DNA of 50,106 bases from Flavivirga aquatica (lineage in GTDB: Bacteria; Bacteroidota; Bacteroidia; Flavobacteriales; Flavobacteriaceae). Below are positions 36,131 to 45,062 of this stretch, piece by piece. The stretch spans positions 1 to 50,106 of the forward strand of contig NZ_MDJD01000050.1 of the NCBI RefSeq assembly GCF_001747085.1, given 5' to 3'. Positions within the stretch are counted from its first letter, which is position 1; every line of letters begins with the position of its first letter. The notes under the pieces are model-generated. The model made no database searches, was not told the DNA's origin, and worked only from the letters and a program-made list of their open reading frames with translations. Both the position numbers and the translations under genes were made by a program.

Positions 36131-36890
36131 ACTTAATGCCAGTACTATGTATTCCTAATAGCGAGTTATGACTGTTTAAGAATCTTTCGGTGTAATACTT
36201 GGCGTTTTTACAGGCGTCTTCTAATGGTATTTCTAATGCTAAATTACTGGCTATAGCTGATGATAATACACAACCGCTGCCGTGTTTTTGATAAATAGTT
36301 TTTGCTTCTGGTTCTATATTTACTTGTACAATACCGCTATGGTATAGTTCGTCCCATCCTTTTTTATCTTGACGATGCCCACCTTTAAGGTAAATATCTG
36401 TTTTTTCTGAAATATATTCTACAGTTTCTTCTATATTTTTTTTAGGAAACAGGGCTTTTATTTCATCGTAATTTGGGGTTATGATATCGCATAATTTTAA
36501 TGCTTTTTCAAAATAAGATAGTGATTCTTGCGAATGAAAACTGAATCCTGCACTGGCTTGTAAAATGGGGTCTAAAACAATTTTAATATCTGGATTTAAT
36601 GTTTTTAATAATGATAATACGTCGTAGACTACTTGCCAATTTTCTACTATTCCAATTTTTGCTACTGGAATTGTAAACCTTTCGAATAGTGTTTTTATTT
36701 GCTTTATAATGAATTCTTTTTCAACCCATTGCGCGTCTTTAAAACTGATATCGTTTTGATTTGTAACACTGGTACATACTGATAAACCATATAAACCATG
36801 TGCTTGGAAGGTTTTAATATCTGATGTTAGTCCTGCTCCCGATGAGGGATCGAAACCTGCTATGGATAGTATATATTTATGTGCTTCCAT
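36129..36890 (-). CDS. thiD: Hydroxymethylpyrimidine/phosphomethylpyrimidine kinase ThiD
   Basis: 253 residues. The ribokinase-like entry SIAGFDPSSGAGLTSDIKTFQAHGLYGLSVCTSVTNQN is diagnostic for ThiD, followed by KIGIVENW, VLDPILQASAG, DIITPNYDEIKALF, YLKGGH and the anion-hole KHGSGCVLSSAIASNLA. It phosphorylates HMP and HMP-P. It starts one base before the upstream ThiE/TenI-like gene ends, so the two are coupled. Its stop codon is part of the right inverted repeat of the inserted element, so the insertion may have replaced the original last bases. Confidence 0.92.
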   Translation of the reverse strand: MEAHKYILSIAGFDPSSGAGLTSDIKTFQAHGLYGLSVCTSVTNQNDISFKDAQWVEKEFIIKQIKTLFERFTIPVAKIGIVENWQVVYDVLSLLKTLNPDIKIVLDPILQASAGFSFHSQESLSYFEKALKLCDIITPNYDEIKALFPKKNIEETVEYISEKTDIYLKGGHRQDKKGWDELYHSGIVQVNIEPEAKTIYQKHGSGCVLSSAIASNLALEIPLEDACKNAKYYTERFLNSHNSLLGIHSTGIK

Positions 36891-37490
36891 TTAAATAGCG
36901 TTTTTAATGAAATAATCATTCATTTTTTTAAAATCTTGAATGGGTGTTTTACTATTCCAAATGCCTCCTAATACGCCTACACCTTGAAATCCTAATTTTT
37001 TAAATTCTGATAGGTTTTTAGTGTTAACGCCACCCATTCCTATAATTCTTTTGTCTATATGATTTACATCGAAACCTCTCCCTTGGTAGCCTTGTTTGGA
37101 TATTGATGAAAATACGGGACTTAGCAAATGATAATCGAACTCGAATTCGCAGGTTTTTAACTCTTCTGGTTCGTGAAATGACGAACTAATGGTTTTTCCA
37201 AACATATTTAACCCTTTAAAATACTGTCCTGGATTGTCTATGTGGTCTATTCTTTTTTGTTCTTGAAAATGAATGCCTTTTATATTGAAAACATTTATCA
37301 ATTCATGAAAATAATGTACTACAATTCTGTTGTGATATTTTTTATCTATCTGATTTAAATAGTCGCTATGTTCTTGATAGTTTTTATGTGGTTTTCTAAA
37401 ATGATAGTACGCTAATCCTTCTTGAAATAGTTGGTTGAGTATTTCTATTTCGTTGGGTATATCTTGTTCTGGTGCTATGACTACTATCAT
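36891..37490 (-). CDS. ThiE/TenI-like thiamine phosphate synthase paralogue
   Basis: 199 residues, with weaker ThiE features: AYYHFRKPHKNYQEHSDYLNQI, NRIVVHYFHELINVFNIKGIHFQEQ, DYHLLSPVFSSISKQGYQGRGFDVN and IIGMGGVNTKNLSEFKKLGFQGVGVLGGIW. The last block is the phosphate-binding TIM-barrel end. The middle lacks the full set of ThiE pyrophosphate ligands, so it may act as TenI aminopyrimidine or thiazole tautomerase. Many Bacteroidota thi operons carry two such genes. It lies between thiC (288 bp upstream) and thiD (adjacent). Confidence 0.82.
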   Translation of the reverse strand: MIVVIAPEQDIPNEIEILNQLFQEGLAYYHFRKPHKNYQEHSDYLNQIDKKYHNRIVVHYFHELINVFNIKGIHFQEQKRIDHIDNPGQYFKGLNMFGKTISSSFHEPEELKTCEFEFDYHLLSPVFSSISKQGYQGRGFDVNHIDKRIIGMGGVNTKNLSEFKKLGFQGVGVLGGIWNSKTPIQDFKKMNDYFIKNAI

Positions 37491-37674
37491 TCTTTTTTTG
37501 AGTTTTAATAACTTTTCAGTGCTATTTTTTCATTCTTCAAAAACCACTTGAAATTATTGGTTTTTAATCAGGCACATAATAACAAATCAATCCTTTATTA
37601 TTACATCTAATAAATTAATTCTTTCTTATATTATTTTCTTTTATTAAGAAGTTAATTAGACTGATAATGAGTTA

Positions 37675-37760
37675 GGGATTGCAGTGAAAATCCTTTTGCT
37701 TTTTCTGCAAAAGATTGTAACGGAAAGCCCGCCCACGCTTTTACTAAAAAAAGCGTGGGA
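37675..37760. repeat. Intergenic repeat with GC-rich hairpin between thiC and the ThiE-like gene
   Basis: CCCACGCTTTT (37732-37742) pairs with AAAAGCGTGGG (37749-37759), preceded by AACGGAAAGCCCG. The layout (GGATTGCAGTGAAAA...GGAAAGCCCGCCC...GGGAACTTCC) is that of a dispersed intergenic repeat common in flavobacteria. It may reduce transcription downstream of thiC. Confidence 0.5.
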
Positions 37761-37778
37761 ACTTCCTAAATATCTATA

Positions 37779-39695
<1,917 letters not shown>

Positions 39696-39738
39696 CTACT
39701 TTTATTTTGTTAAGTTCGAAGTTGTCTATTAGTATTTT

Positions 39739-39939
39739 TTATCCGCCTTGGGTTGCTTGAATAATTAGAATATCGTCGCCAGTATTAATAATTTTATTTT
39801 CCCAATCTGTTTTAGTAACTATTTGTTGATTAATAGCGACAGCTATTCCGTTTTCTGGCTGCTGTAATTGTTTTAACAACTGAGAAACTGAACTGTTTTT
39901 GGAGATGCTTTTGGATTGATTGTTAACGCTAATTTTCAT
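39739..39939 (-). CDS. thiS: Sulfur carrier protein ThiS
   Basis: 66 residues of ubiquitin-like fold: MKISVNNQSKSI at the start, GIAVAINQQIVTKTDW in the middle and the C-terminal ATQGG, whose last Gly is adenylated and thiocarboxylated to donate sulfur to ThiG. First gene of the operon, about 110 bp after the TPP riboswitch. Confidence 0.94.
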   Translation of the reverse strand: MKISVNNQSKSISKNSSVSQLLKQLQQPENGIAVAINQQIVTKTDWENKIINTGDDILIIQATQGG

Positions 39940-40026
39940 TTCTTAAATGTTTTGCGATAACTCTAGCAGGTTAATTCCTGTTTGAAAACTGATAGGTAGT
40001 ACGCGAAGTAATACGTTACTACATTC

Positions 40027-40052
40027 ATAACAAAAAGAAGCTTAAAACTTCT
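40027..40052 (-). terminator. Weak terminator hairpin after the TPP aptamer
   Basis: On the - strand AGAAG (40052-40048) pairs with CTTCT (40040-40036), 7-nt loop, followed by T4-GTT. It lies directly after the aptamer and shares bases with sequence that could extend its P1 stem, so it could be the expression platform. Confidence 0.45.
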
Positions 40053-40145
40053 ACTTTTCCCTACGCAAGTACTAGCTCATTCAGGTTCAAAGGGTAACTC
40101 TCAGTTTTTTTGTTTTTACTACAAAAAAACACCCCTAAAGTTTAT
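40050..40145 (-). ncRNA. TPP riboswitch (THI element)
   Basis: Read on the - strand the conserved parts come in order: AGGGGTG, a variable P3 hairpin with A/T runs, ACTGAGAGTTACCC, TTTGAACCTGA and GCGTAGGGAAAAG. These are the THI-box consensus segments (GGGG, CUGAGA, ACCCUUUGAACCUGAU, GCGnAGGGA). It precedes thiS and controls the thiS-thiC-...-thiH operon in response to thiamine pyrophosphate. Confidence 0.96.
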
Positions 40146-40274
40146 CTGCGGTAAAAGTAATGAATAGCTAATGATTTTTAAAATTTAAAGGTTAATAAAT
40201 TATCTGTATATCGATAAGGTTATGATATGAATACCTTTATTTAAAGAATCTTAACTGTTAAATAAAATTTAGTT

Positions 40275-40652
40275 TTACTTATCCATATATTCTTGCCATT
40301 TTATAAGTACATATTTTTCTTTATTGTTTTCACGTTTTTTTAAAAACCCGTATTCATAAACAAAAAGATAAATATCTCCTTTTTTGTTTTTCCAATAATG
40401 TGTAAAAAAGTTTGGGTTAAAACCTAAGTCTAAAATTGTTTCTGCTCTTACTGTTGCCTTACCTGCTTTATTATAACTTTTTAAAATGCGTCGGTTTAAC
40501 TTTAATTGATTATTTACTTTATTATAAAATCGAGGTGCTTCTTCCAATGACTTCTTATAATGGAAAGAACTCTTACAGTAAAGGTCGCAGAATTTCTTAT
40601 CGGACCTACCTTTTAGTTCTTTCTCACAAGCTAAACATGTATTTATTATCAT
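40275..40652 (-). CDS. Conserved small zinc-ribbon-like protein of Bacteroidota
   Basis: 125 residues. The N-terminal pattern TCLACEKELKGRSDKKFCDLYC has CxxC and CxxxC pairs that would make a small zinc ribbon. The rest is basic and helical, with LGFNPNFFTHYWKNKKGDIYLFVYEYGF toward the end. I recognise the type as a frequent flavobacterial hypothetical protein, often near recombinases, but no function is known. It is divergent from the recombinase gene; a 33-bp palindrome lies between the two starts, 15 bp upstream of this one. Confidence 0.7.
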   Translation of the reverse strand: MIINTCLACEKELKGRSDKKFCDLYCKSSFHYKKSLEEAPRFYNKVNNQLKLNRRILKSYNKAGKATVRAETILDLGFNPNFFTHYWKNKKGDIYLFVYEYGFLKKRENNKEKYVLIKWQEYMDK

Positions 40653-40666
40653 AAACTATATTAAGT

Positions 40667-40699
40667 GTATATTAAACGAATAATATTCGTTTAATATAC
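40667..40699. promoter_or_regulatory. Perfect 16-bp-arm palindrome between divergent genes
   Basis: Arms 40667-40682 and 40684-40699 are exact reverse complements around a single A (core GTATATTAAACGAATA). It stands in the 76-bp gap between the zinc-ribbon gene and the recombinase, so a terminator is unlikely; an operator for both genes or a recombinase-binding site fits better. Confidence 0.75.
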
Positions 40700-40728
40700 G
40701 ACTATTTTATTAGACATAAATACCTTGC

Positions 40729-41871
40729 GTGAAAACCACTAAGATGCTGAATAAACATATTACATTAAAACACCTTTTAATTAGAGAAAAACAATGTATT
40801 GGTTTACAATTTAACTCTGATAAAGTTATTCAAGCGTTAATTAAAGAGTTACCTTATCCTAAATGGAGTAAGGAGTTTAATATGGTATATATTATAAATA
40901 ACAAGTCTAATCTTAATTTGATTTTTAAAAAATTTAGAGGTGTCGCTTGGGTTAATTGCAATTATTTTTATCAAAATAAAAAATTGAATAGTAACAATGA
41001 CACTATTGATGTTTCCTGGTTTAGAAAACGATCTAATAAACAAAATTTTAGATTATGCCCCGAAGAATATCTACAAAAATTGGAGTTAAAAAAATACTCG
41101 AATAGCACTGTAAAAAACTATGTTCATAGTTTTGAAACATTTATTAATTTTTATAATGACAGAGAATTATTTAGTATAAATGAAAATGACATTAGGCTCT
41201 ATCTTCAAAAACTAATTAAAGAGGAAAAATCAAATTCATATATTAATATGGCTATTAATGCCATAAAATTTTATTATGAAATGGTTTTAGGGATGCCTAA
41301 TAGGTTCTATTCTATAGAAAGACCTCGAAAAGAATCTAAATTGCCTAAAGTATTATCTAAAGAAGAAATAATTTTAATAATCAATCATACAAACAATATA
41401 AAACACAAATGTATTGTGAGTCTCTTATATTCTTCTGGTTTACGTAGAAGTGAGCTTTTACAGTTAAAACTAAAAGATATTGATAGTAAAAGAATGGTTA
41501 TAAGGGTGGAGCAAGCTAAAGGGAACAAGGATCGTTATACTGTTCTTAACAAAAGTGTTCTAAATGACCTGAGAACGTATTTTAAAATTTACAAGCCTAA
41601 AATATATTTATTTGAAAACTCTATTTCTGATAACAAATATAGTAGTTCTAGTGTATTACAAATTGTTGTTAAATCTGCTAAAAATGCAGGGATTAAAAAA
41701 CGAGTAACACCCCACATGTTGAGGCATAGTTTTGCAACACATTTGCTTGAAAGTGGTACCGATATTCGTTATATACAACTGTTATTAGGTCATAATTCTA
41801 CTAAAACTACAGAAATCTACACACATGTTGCTACAAATTCCTTTACAGAGATTAAAGATTTATTATCTTAG
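40729..41871 (+). CDS. Tyrosine recombinase, XerC/D-like with N-terminal extension, at the head of the cassette array
   Basis: 380 residues from a GTG (an ATG five codons later at 40744 is equally likely). Residues 1-100 are an extra domain of unknown role; 105-190 are the SAM-like core-binding domain; 205-375 the catalytic domain. Active-site residues are complete: Arg239 (SSGLRRSEL), Lys264 (AKGNKDR), His329-x-x-Arg332 (TPHMLRHSF), His355 (LLGHNS), Tyr364 (TEIYTHV). The insertion that marks integron integrases between the Lys and HxxR blocks is not seen; that span is short (YFKIYKPKIYLFENSIS...). It is transcribed toward the cassettes, the reverse of classical integrons. A role in cassette excision and insertion is inferred from position. 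Confidence 0.88.
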   Translation: MKTTKMLNKHITLKHLLIREKQCIGLQFNSDKVIQALIKELPYPKWSKEFNMVYIINNKSNLNLIFKKFRGVAWVNCNYFYQNKKLNSNNDTIDVSWFRKRSNKQNFRLCPEEYLQKLELKKYSNSTVKNYVHSFETFINFYNDRELFSINENDIRLYLQKLIKEEKSNSYINMAINAIKFYYEMVLGMPNRFYSIERPRKESKLPKVLSKEEIILIINHTNNIKHKCIVSLLYSSGLRRSELLQLKLKDIDSKRMVIRVEQAKGNKDRYTVLNKSVLNDLRTYFKIYKPKIYLFENSISDNKYSSSSVLQIVVKSAKNAGIKKRVTPHMLRHSFATHLLESGTDIRYIQLLLGHNSTKTTEIYTHVATNSFTEIKDLLS

Positions 41872-41922
41872 CACGCATATAGAAGATATATAGTTAATAA
41901 CTATATATTTTTGTTGGCAGTA
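41872..41922 (+). other. Candidate attI-like site / first cassette junction
   Basis: Between the recombinase stop and the first cassette gene are a palindrome with 11-bp arms (ATATATAGTTA 41886-41896, TAACTATATAT 41898-41908) followed by T5, and then GTTGGCAGTA (41913-41922). That last decamer is the reverse complement of the first ten bases of the attC-like site ending the same cassette (43420-43429). By analogy with integrons the crossover would be between G41913 and TT. The palindrome could also be the recombinase terminator. Confidence 0.6.
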
Positions 41923-41940
41923 ATATAAAAAACCGAGATA

Positions 41941-42888
41941 TTGAAAGAAGAAAATAACACCGAAACAAAATTATCGGTTTATGAATTGAAGAAATTCAAT
42001 TTTGAAACTTTGATTCATTCAATCAATAGATGCTATGCAAAAGAAATCCAACAAAGACTTCCAAAAGCAATTGATTTTCCAAAAACAATATTTGATTCAA
42101 ACAATAATCTGAATTTACAATCTCTAATAGAATTTGCTCAATCTACAAATGACATTTACTTCCTTTCAGTAGCCAAAAGAATCAAAGGAGTAAGATTAAT
42201 TCAATTTTCAAGAGATGAAAACACCAAAATTGAATTGAAAACTGCTTGGAAGTTGATATCGGAATCAATACTTGACATTCCAAGCGAATGCACAATTTCA
42301 TCTATAGGTTCACAAGGCTTCTTGTCAATTCCTATTTTTAAATATGATTCGGAAATAAACGACTTCGATTTTTTAAGGCTTCATATTTGGGAAAATAGTT
42401 TATTAGAATATATTGACACAAACATTAGTGAAAGATTTTCAATTCACTCTCACTCATTCTTAGCCCAAAGTTGGATAATAGACGGAAAAATAATTAATGA
42501 AAGATATTCGGTTAATGAAACCACAGAAAAAAGCGATTCAGCAATATTTAAAATAGAATATAACAAAACACTTAACGAAGTTAACCAACATACTTCTATG
42601 GCTGTAAATACAGGCAAAAATATTGAGGTTTCAAAAACTTCAAGAGAGGAATATTTTTTCGGAGAGACGTATAAAATAAATGCAGGAAAATATCATAAAT
42701 CAATTTCTCAAGGAGAAAATGGGTTATCAGCAACTTTCTTTTCGTTTACAACTCAAAATAATAACGTAGTTCAATCAAATGTTACAGGACCAAATTCTAT
42801 GCAAACTTCTAAAATAAATCGGAAAATGCATATTGACCCTAAAAAACTGATTAAAACTATTGACCAAAAACTTAACTCGAATGAATGA
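41941..42888 (+). CDS. Cassette 1: unrecognised protein with cupin-like middle part
   Basis: 315 residues from a TTG start 27 bp inside the cassette (no ATG upstream). The first 140 residues are helical (FETLIHSINRCYAKEIQQRLPKAIDF). Residues ~155-260 look like a metal-binding double-stranded beta-helix: FSIHSHSFLAQSWIIDGKIINERYSV, then REEYFFGETYKINAGKYHKSIS, with HxHxF and a later YH as in cysteine-dioxygenase-like cupins. The C-terminus is polar. It overlaps the SLATT gene by eight bases (ATGAATGA), so the two are translationally coupled and probably work together. Cupin is a pattern judgement, not a firm match. I know of no described pair of this kind. Confidence 0.6.
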   Translation: MKEENNTETKLSVYELKKFNFETLIHSINRCYAKEIQQRLPKAIDFPKTIFDSNNNLNLQSLIEFAQSTNDIYFLSVAKRIKGVRLIQFSRDENTKIELKTAWKLISESILDIPSECTISSIGSQGFLSIPIFKYDSEINDFDFLRLHIWENSLLEYIDTNISERFSIHSHSFLAQSWIIDGKIINERYSVNETTEKSDSAIFKIEYNKTLNEVNQHTSMAVNTGKNIEVSKTSREEYFFGETYKINAGKYHKSISQGENGLSATFFSFTTQNNNVVQSNVTGPNSMQTSKINRKMHIDPKKLIKTIDQKLNSNE

Positions 42889-43411
42889 ATCACAAAGAAA
42901 AATGCTTCTTGATTGGATGAGAAAAATTCATCAATTAGAATATGCTCATCGCTTTGAGTCTTTAAAATGGGAAAAAAGAAGATATTTAACTGGAATATTA
43001 GCATTTTCAATTTCAACAATTATTGCTTTCTCATTTAAGTTCCCTAAAATAGAACCAGAAACACTTGAATTGTTACCTGTATTTCTTCATCATAAATATT
43101 TTATTGCAATAGCATCATTTATCGTTGCAATGCTGACAGGTTATCAAACTTTTACTAAACCTAATGAAAAAGCGTTAACTCATAAAAATACGGGAAGTAG
43201 TTATGAAAAACTTCGCCATAGAATTGAATTTGTCCTAACTACAGAATTTCAAGAATGGGAATTAAAAAAACGAATAGAAATGATCAAAGAAGAATGGGAA
43301 GGACTTGATGCAATAAACGTTTCTAAAAAATACTTTGACGAAGGAAAAAAGAAAGTACAGTCATTTAATAAATATCCGAAAGAACTCGATTTTCTTCCGG
43401 ATGTTGAATAA
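42881..43411 (+). CDS. Cassette 1: SLATT-type two-helix membrane protein
   Basis: 176 residues from the ATG at 42881 (a TTG at 42860 would add seven). Pattern: LEYAHRFESLKWEKRRYLTGILAFSISTIIAFSF (first membrane helix), a short loop, YFIAIASFIVAMLTGYQTF (second helix), then KPNEKALTHKNTGSSYEKLRHRIEFVL and a helical, charged tail. This is the layout of SLATT domains, two-helix membrane effectors thought to disturb the membrane in bacterial conflict systems, where they are paired with nucleotide or other sensors. Here the partner is the coupled upstream cupin-like protein. The effector role is inference from the family. Confidence 0.72.
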   Translation: MNESQRKMLLDWMRKIHQLEYAHRFESLKWEKRRYLTGILAFSISTIIAFSFKFPKIEPETLELLPVFLHHKYFIAIASFIVAMLTGYQTFTKPNEKALTHKNTGSSYEKLRHRIEFVLTTEFQEWELKKRIEMIKEEWEGLDAINVSKKYFDEGKKKVQSFNKYPKELDFLPDVE

Positions 43412-43419
43412 TAAAATAC

Positions 43420-43622
43420 TACTGCCAACACGGTGTATAAAACATAGCTAATAAGTGATTAACCGAAAGGTTTGTGTATATTTAGAAAGTCCGCCAAATT
43501 TTTAATTTGGCATTTAAAAAATGAAAAATTAAAAACAAAATATAAAAATTCGGCTCTGTGTTAAACCGAAATGTTAGTGTCTTTTTACACGCTACGTTTC
43601 ATACACAAGTCCGTTGTAAAAC
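43420..43622 (+). repeat. attC-like site 1 (203 nt)
   Basis: Opens with TACTGCCAAC and ends with GTTGTAAAAC. The inner boxes GTGTATAAAAC (43433-43443) and GTTTCATACAC (about 43596-43606) are complementary except one base. The middle holds a GCCAAATttttaATTTGGC hairpin and shares long blocks (TTAACCGAAAGGTT, AAATTAAAA-CAAAATA, TAAACCGA) with attC-like site 4. Confidence 0.8.
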
Positions 43623-43637
43623 ATTTAGAGAAACATT

Positions 43638-44198
43638 ATGAACAGAATTTTAACATTGAGTTTTTTATTTTTAACCTGTATTAGTTTTGCACAGGAATTT
43701 GAAATAACGCCAAACGGATTAAAAGATAAATCAAATACCGACAACGGATTTTTAGTAATAAAAGCGTCTGATAAAAAAACGGACGAACTTTATAAAAACG
43801 CAATAAAGTACGTTAATGAAAAATATAAGAATCCTGAAAAAGTAATCAAAGGAAAAACAGAAAACGAATACTTACGATTTGAAACTTATGTTGGACAATT
43901 AACTAAAGTAAATAACAGCGGAGTAAAACTTGACATAAGTGCAACTTATACAACCGAATTGAGATTTAAAGACGGAAAAGTTCGCTATGAAATAATTGAA
44001 TTGGATATGACTGCTGATAATGGTGGTCGAAATGTTTATTGGAAAGGAAGTATTTGGAAAGGTTATCCAATTTTTAATAAAAAAGACGAATTAAGACTTG
44101 AGAAAACCAAAACAGATTTAGAGAAATATTTTAACGCTCAAGTCCAAATTATATCTGATTTTCTAAACGAAAAGAAATCGGAAAAAGATGACTGGTAA
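43638..44198 (+). CDS. Cassette 2: DUF4468 secreted protein
   Basis: 186 residues with a signal peptide (MNRILTLSFLFLTCISFAQ). The mature part matches DUF4468 with its TBP-like fold: VIKASDKKTDELYKNAIKYVNEKYKNPEKVIKGKTENEYLRFETYV, then TTELRFKDGKVRYEIIELDMTADNGG. Family members are common in Bacteroidota; they are secreted or periplasmic and uncharacterised. It starts 25 bp into its cassette and stops 7 bp before the next attC-like site, the tight packing expected of a cassette. Confidence 0.78.
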   Translation: MNRILTLSFLFLTCISFAQEFEITPNGLKDKSNTDNGFLVIKASDKKTDELYKNAIKYVNEKYKNPEKVIKGKTENEYLRFETYVGQLTKVNNSGVKLDISATYTTELRFKDGKVRYEIIELDMTADNGGRNVYWKGSIWKGYPIFNKKDELRLEKTKTDLEKYFNAQVQIISDFLNEKKSEKDDW

Positions 44199-44204
44199 AA
44201 AAAC

Positions 44205-44343
44205 GTTTTACAACAATGTATAACCGCAATTACGGCGGATTCGACTACGTCCGAATCCACTCGGAATTGCTAAAGCCTGTGCTAAACCGAAAATTAACGC
44301 ATATTAACCCGTAACTGACGGTTATACGAGACCGTTAGCTATA
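44205..44343 (+). repeat. attC-like site 2 (139 nt)
   Basis: Opens with GTTTTACAAC and ends with GTTAGCTATA. Inner boxes GTATAACCG (44218-44226) and CGGTTATAC (44319-44327) are perfectly complementary. The middle contains GGATTCGACTACGTCCGAATCC, a strong hairpin. Confidence 0.8.
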
Positions 44344-44366
44344 ATTAGAAAAACTCATACTTACGA

Positions 44367-44900
44367 ATGAATTGGAACTATCTTTCGAAATTTATTTTAA
44401 TATTGATTCTGATAATAAGCTTGGTAATCTACATCATATTTTATCCTTTGAGATTTGAATTCTATGAAGACATTAGAGCTAAACAAATTTCTGACTTTAT
44501 TGTTATTCCTATTTTTGGAATTTTAGTTGTCTACGACATAATCAGGAATATCAAAAAAGGAGAAAAAAATTGGCAAAAATATATAATTGATTTTTTTAAA
44601 GGTACAGCTCTATTTTCTGTGTTTTATTTTTTAATTATTAGAAGATTCTTTTCTTGTTTATTAATATTCGTAAACTCAATTTTCGGAGAATTCGAAACTG
44701 TAACTATTAGCGGAACAATAATTGAAAAAATTGACCGAAAAGGTAGCGGAAAAGATATTGGAGACCATAAAATAACAATTAAGCAAAAAGAAACTGATTT
44801 GATTTTTGATACTAGAATTGATATTATTGAAAACTATTACAAAGGACAAAATGTTGAAATAGAAATGAAAAAAGGAATTCTGAATTTAATGTACAAATAA
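44367..44900 (+). CDS. Cassette 3: membrane protein of unknown function
   Basis: 177 residues. Hydrophobic segments lie at about 8-28, 43-60 and 75-105; the C-terminal 65 residues are a small beta-rich soluble domain (VTISGTIIEKIDRKGSGKDIGDHKITIKQKETDLIFDTRIDIIENYYKGQNVEIEMKKG) with an OB-fold-like look. No family recognised. The gene fills its cassette almost completely: it starts 32 bp after the junction and its stop is one base before the next attC-like site. Confidence 0.65.
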   Translation: MNWNYLSKFILILILIISLVIYIIFYPLRFEFYEDIRAKQISDFIVIPIFGILVVYDIIRNIKKGEKNWQKYIIDFFKGTALFSVFYFLIIRRFFSCLLIFVNSIFGEFETVTISGTIIEKIDRKGSGKDIGDHKITIKQKETDLIFDTRIDIIENYYKGQNVEIEMKKGILNLMYK

Positions 44901-44901
44901 C

Positions 44902-45041
44902 TATAGCTAACAAAGTATAAAATTAATGGCTAGTGAGAGCTTACTTGGAAAATTCCAGCGGGATTTTCCTCTGGCAAGTATTTGTTTGCTTACTTAGTTA
45001 CTTAACAACGCCACTAACCTTATACATAAACGTTATGTTGC
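44902..45041 (+). repeat. attC-like site 3 (140 nt)
   Basis: Opens with TATAGCTAAC and ends with GTTATGTTGC. GTATAA...TTAATGGC (44915-44930) pairs with GCCACTAACCTTATAC (45010-45025) with few mismatches. The middle includes GGAAAATTCCAGCGGGATTTTCC. Confidence 0.8.
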
Positions 45042-45062
45042 ATTTGACAAAAAACCTTATAG

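Noticed and set aside
40729-41871. Calling the recombinase a true integron integrase (IntI)
   Set aside because: The span between the active-site Lys and HxxR blocks is short and lacks the IntI-specific insertion; the N-terminal extension is also not typical. Left as XerC/D-like.
41886-41912. Only a terminator for the recombinase
   Set aside because: Termination is possible, but the adjoining GTT junction with its matching decamer shows that the region also borders a cassette; kept as a candidate attI-like site.
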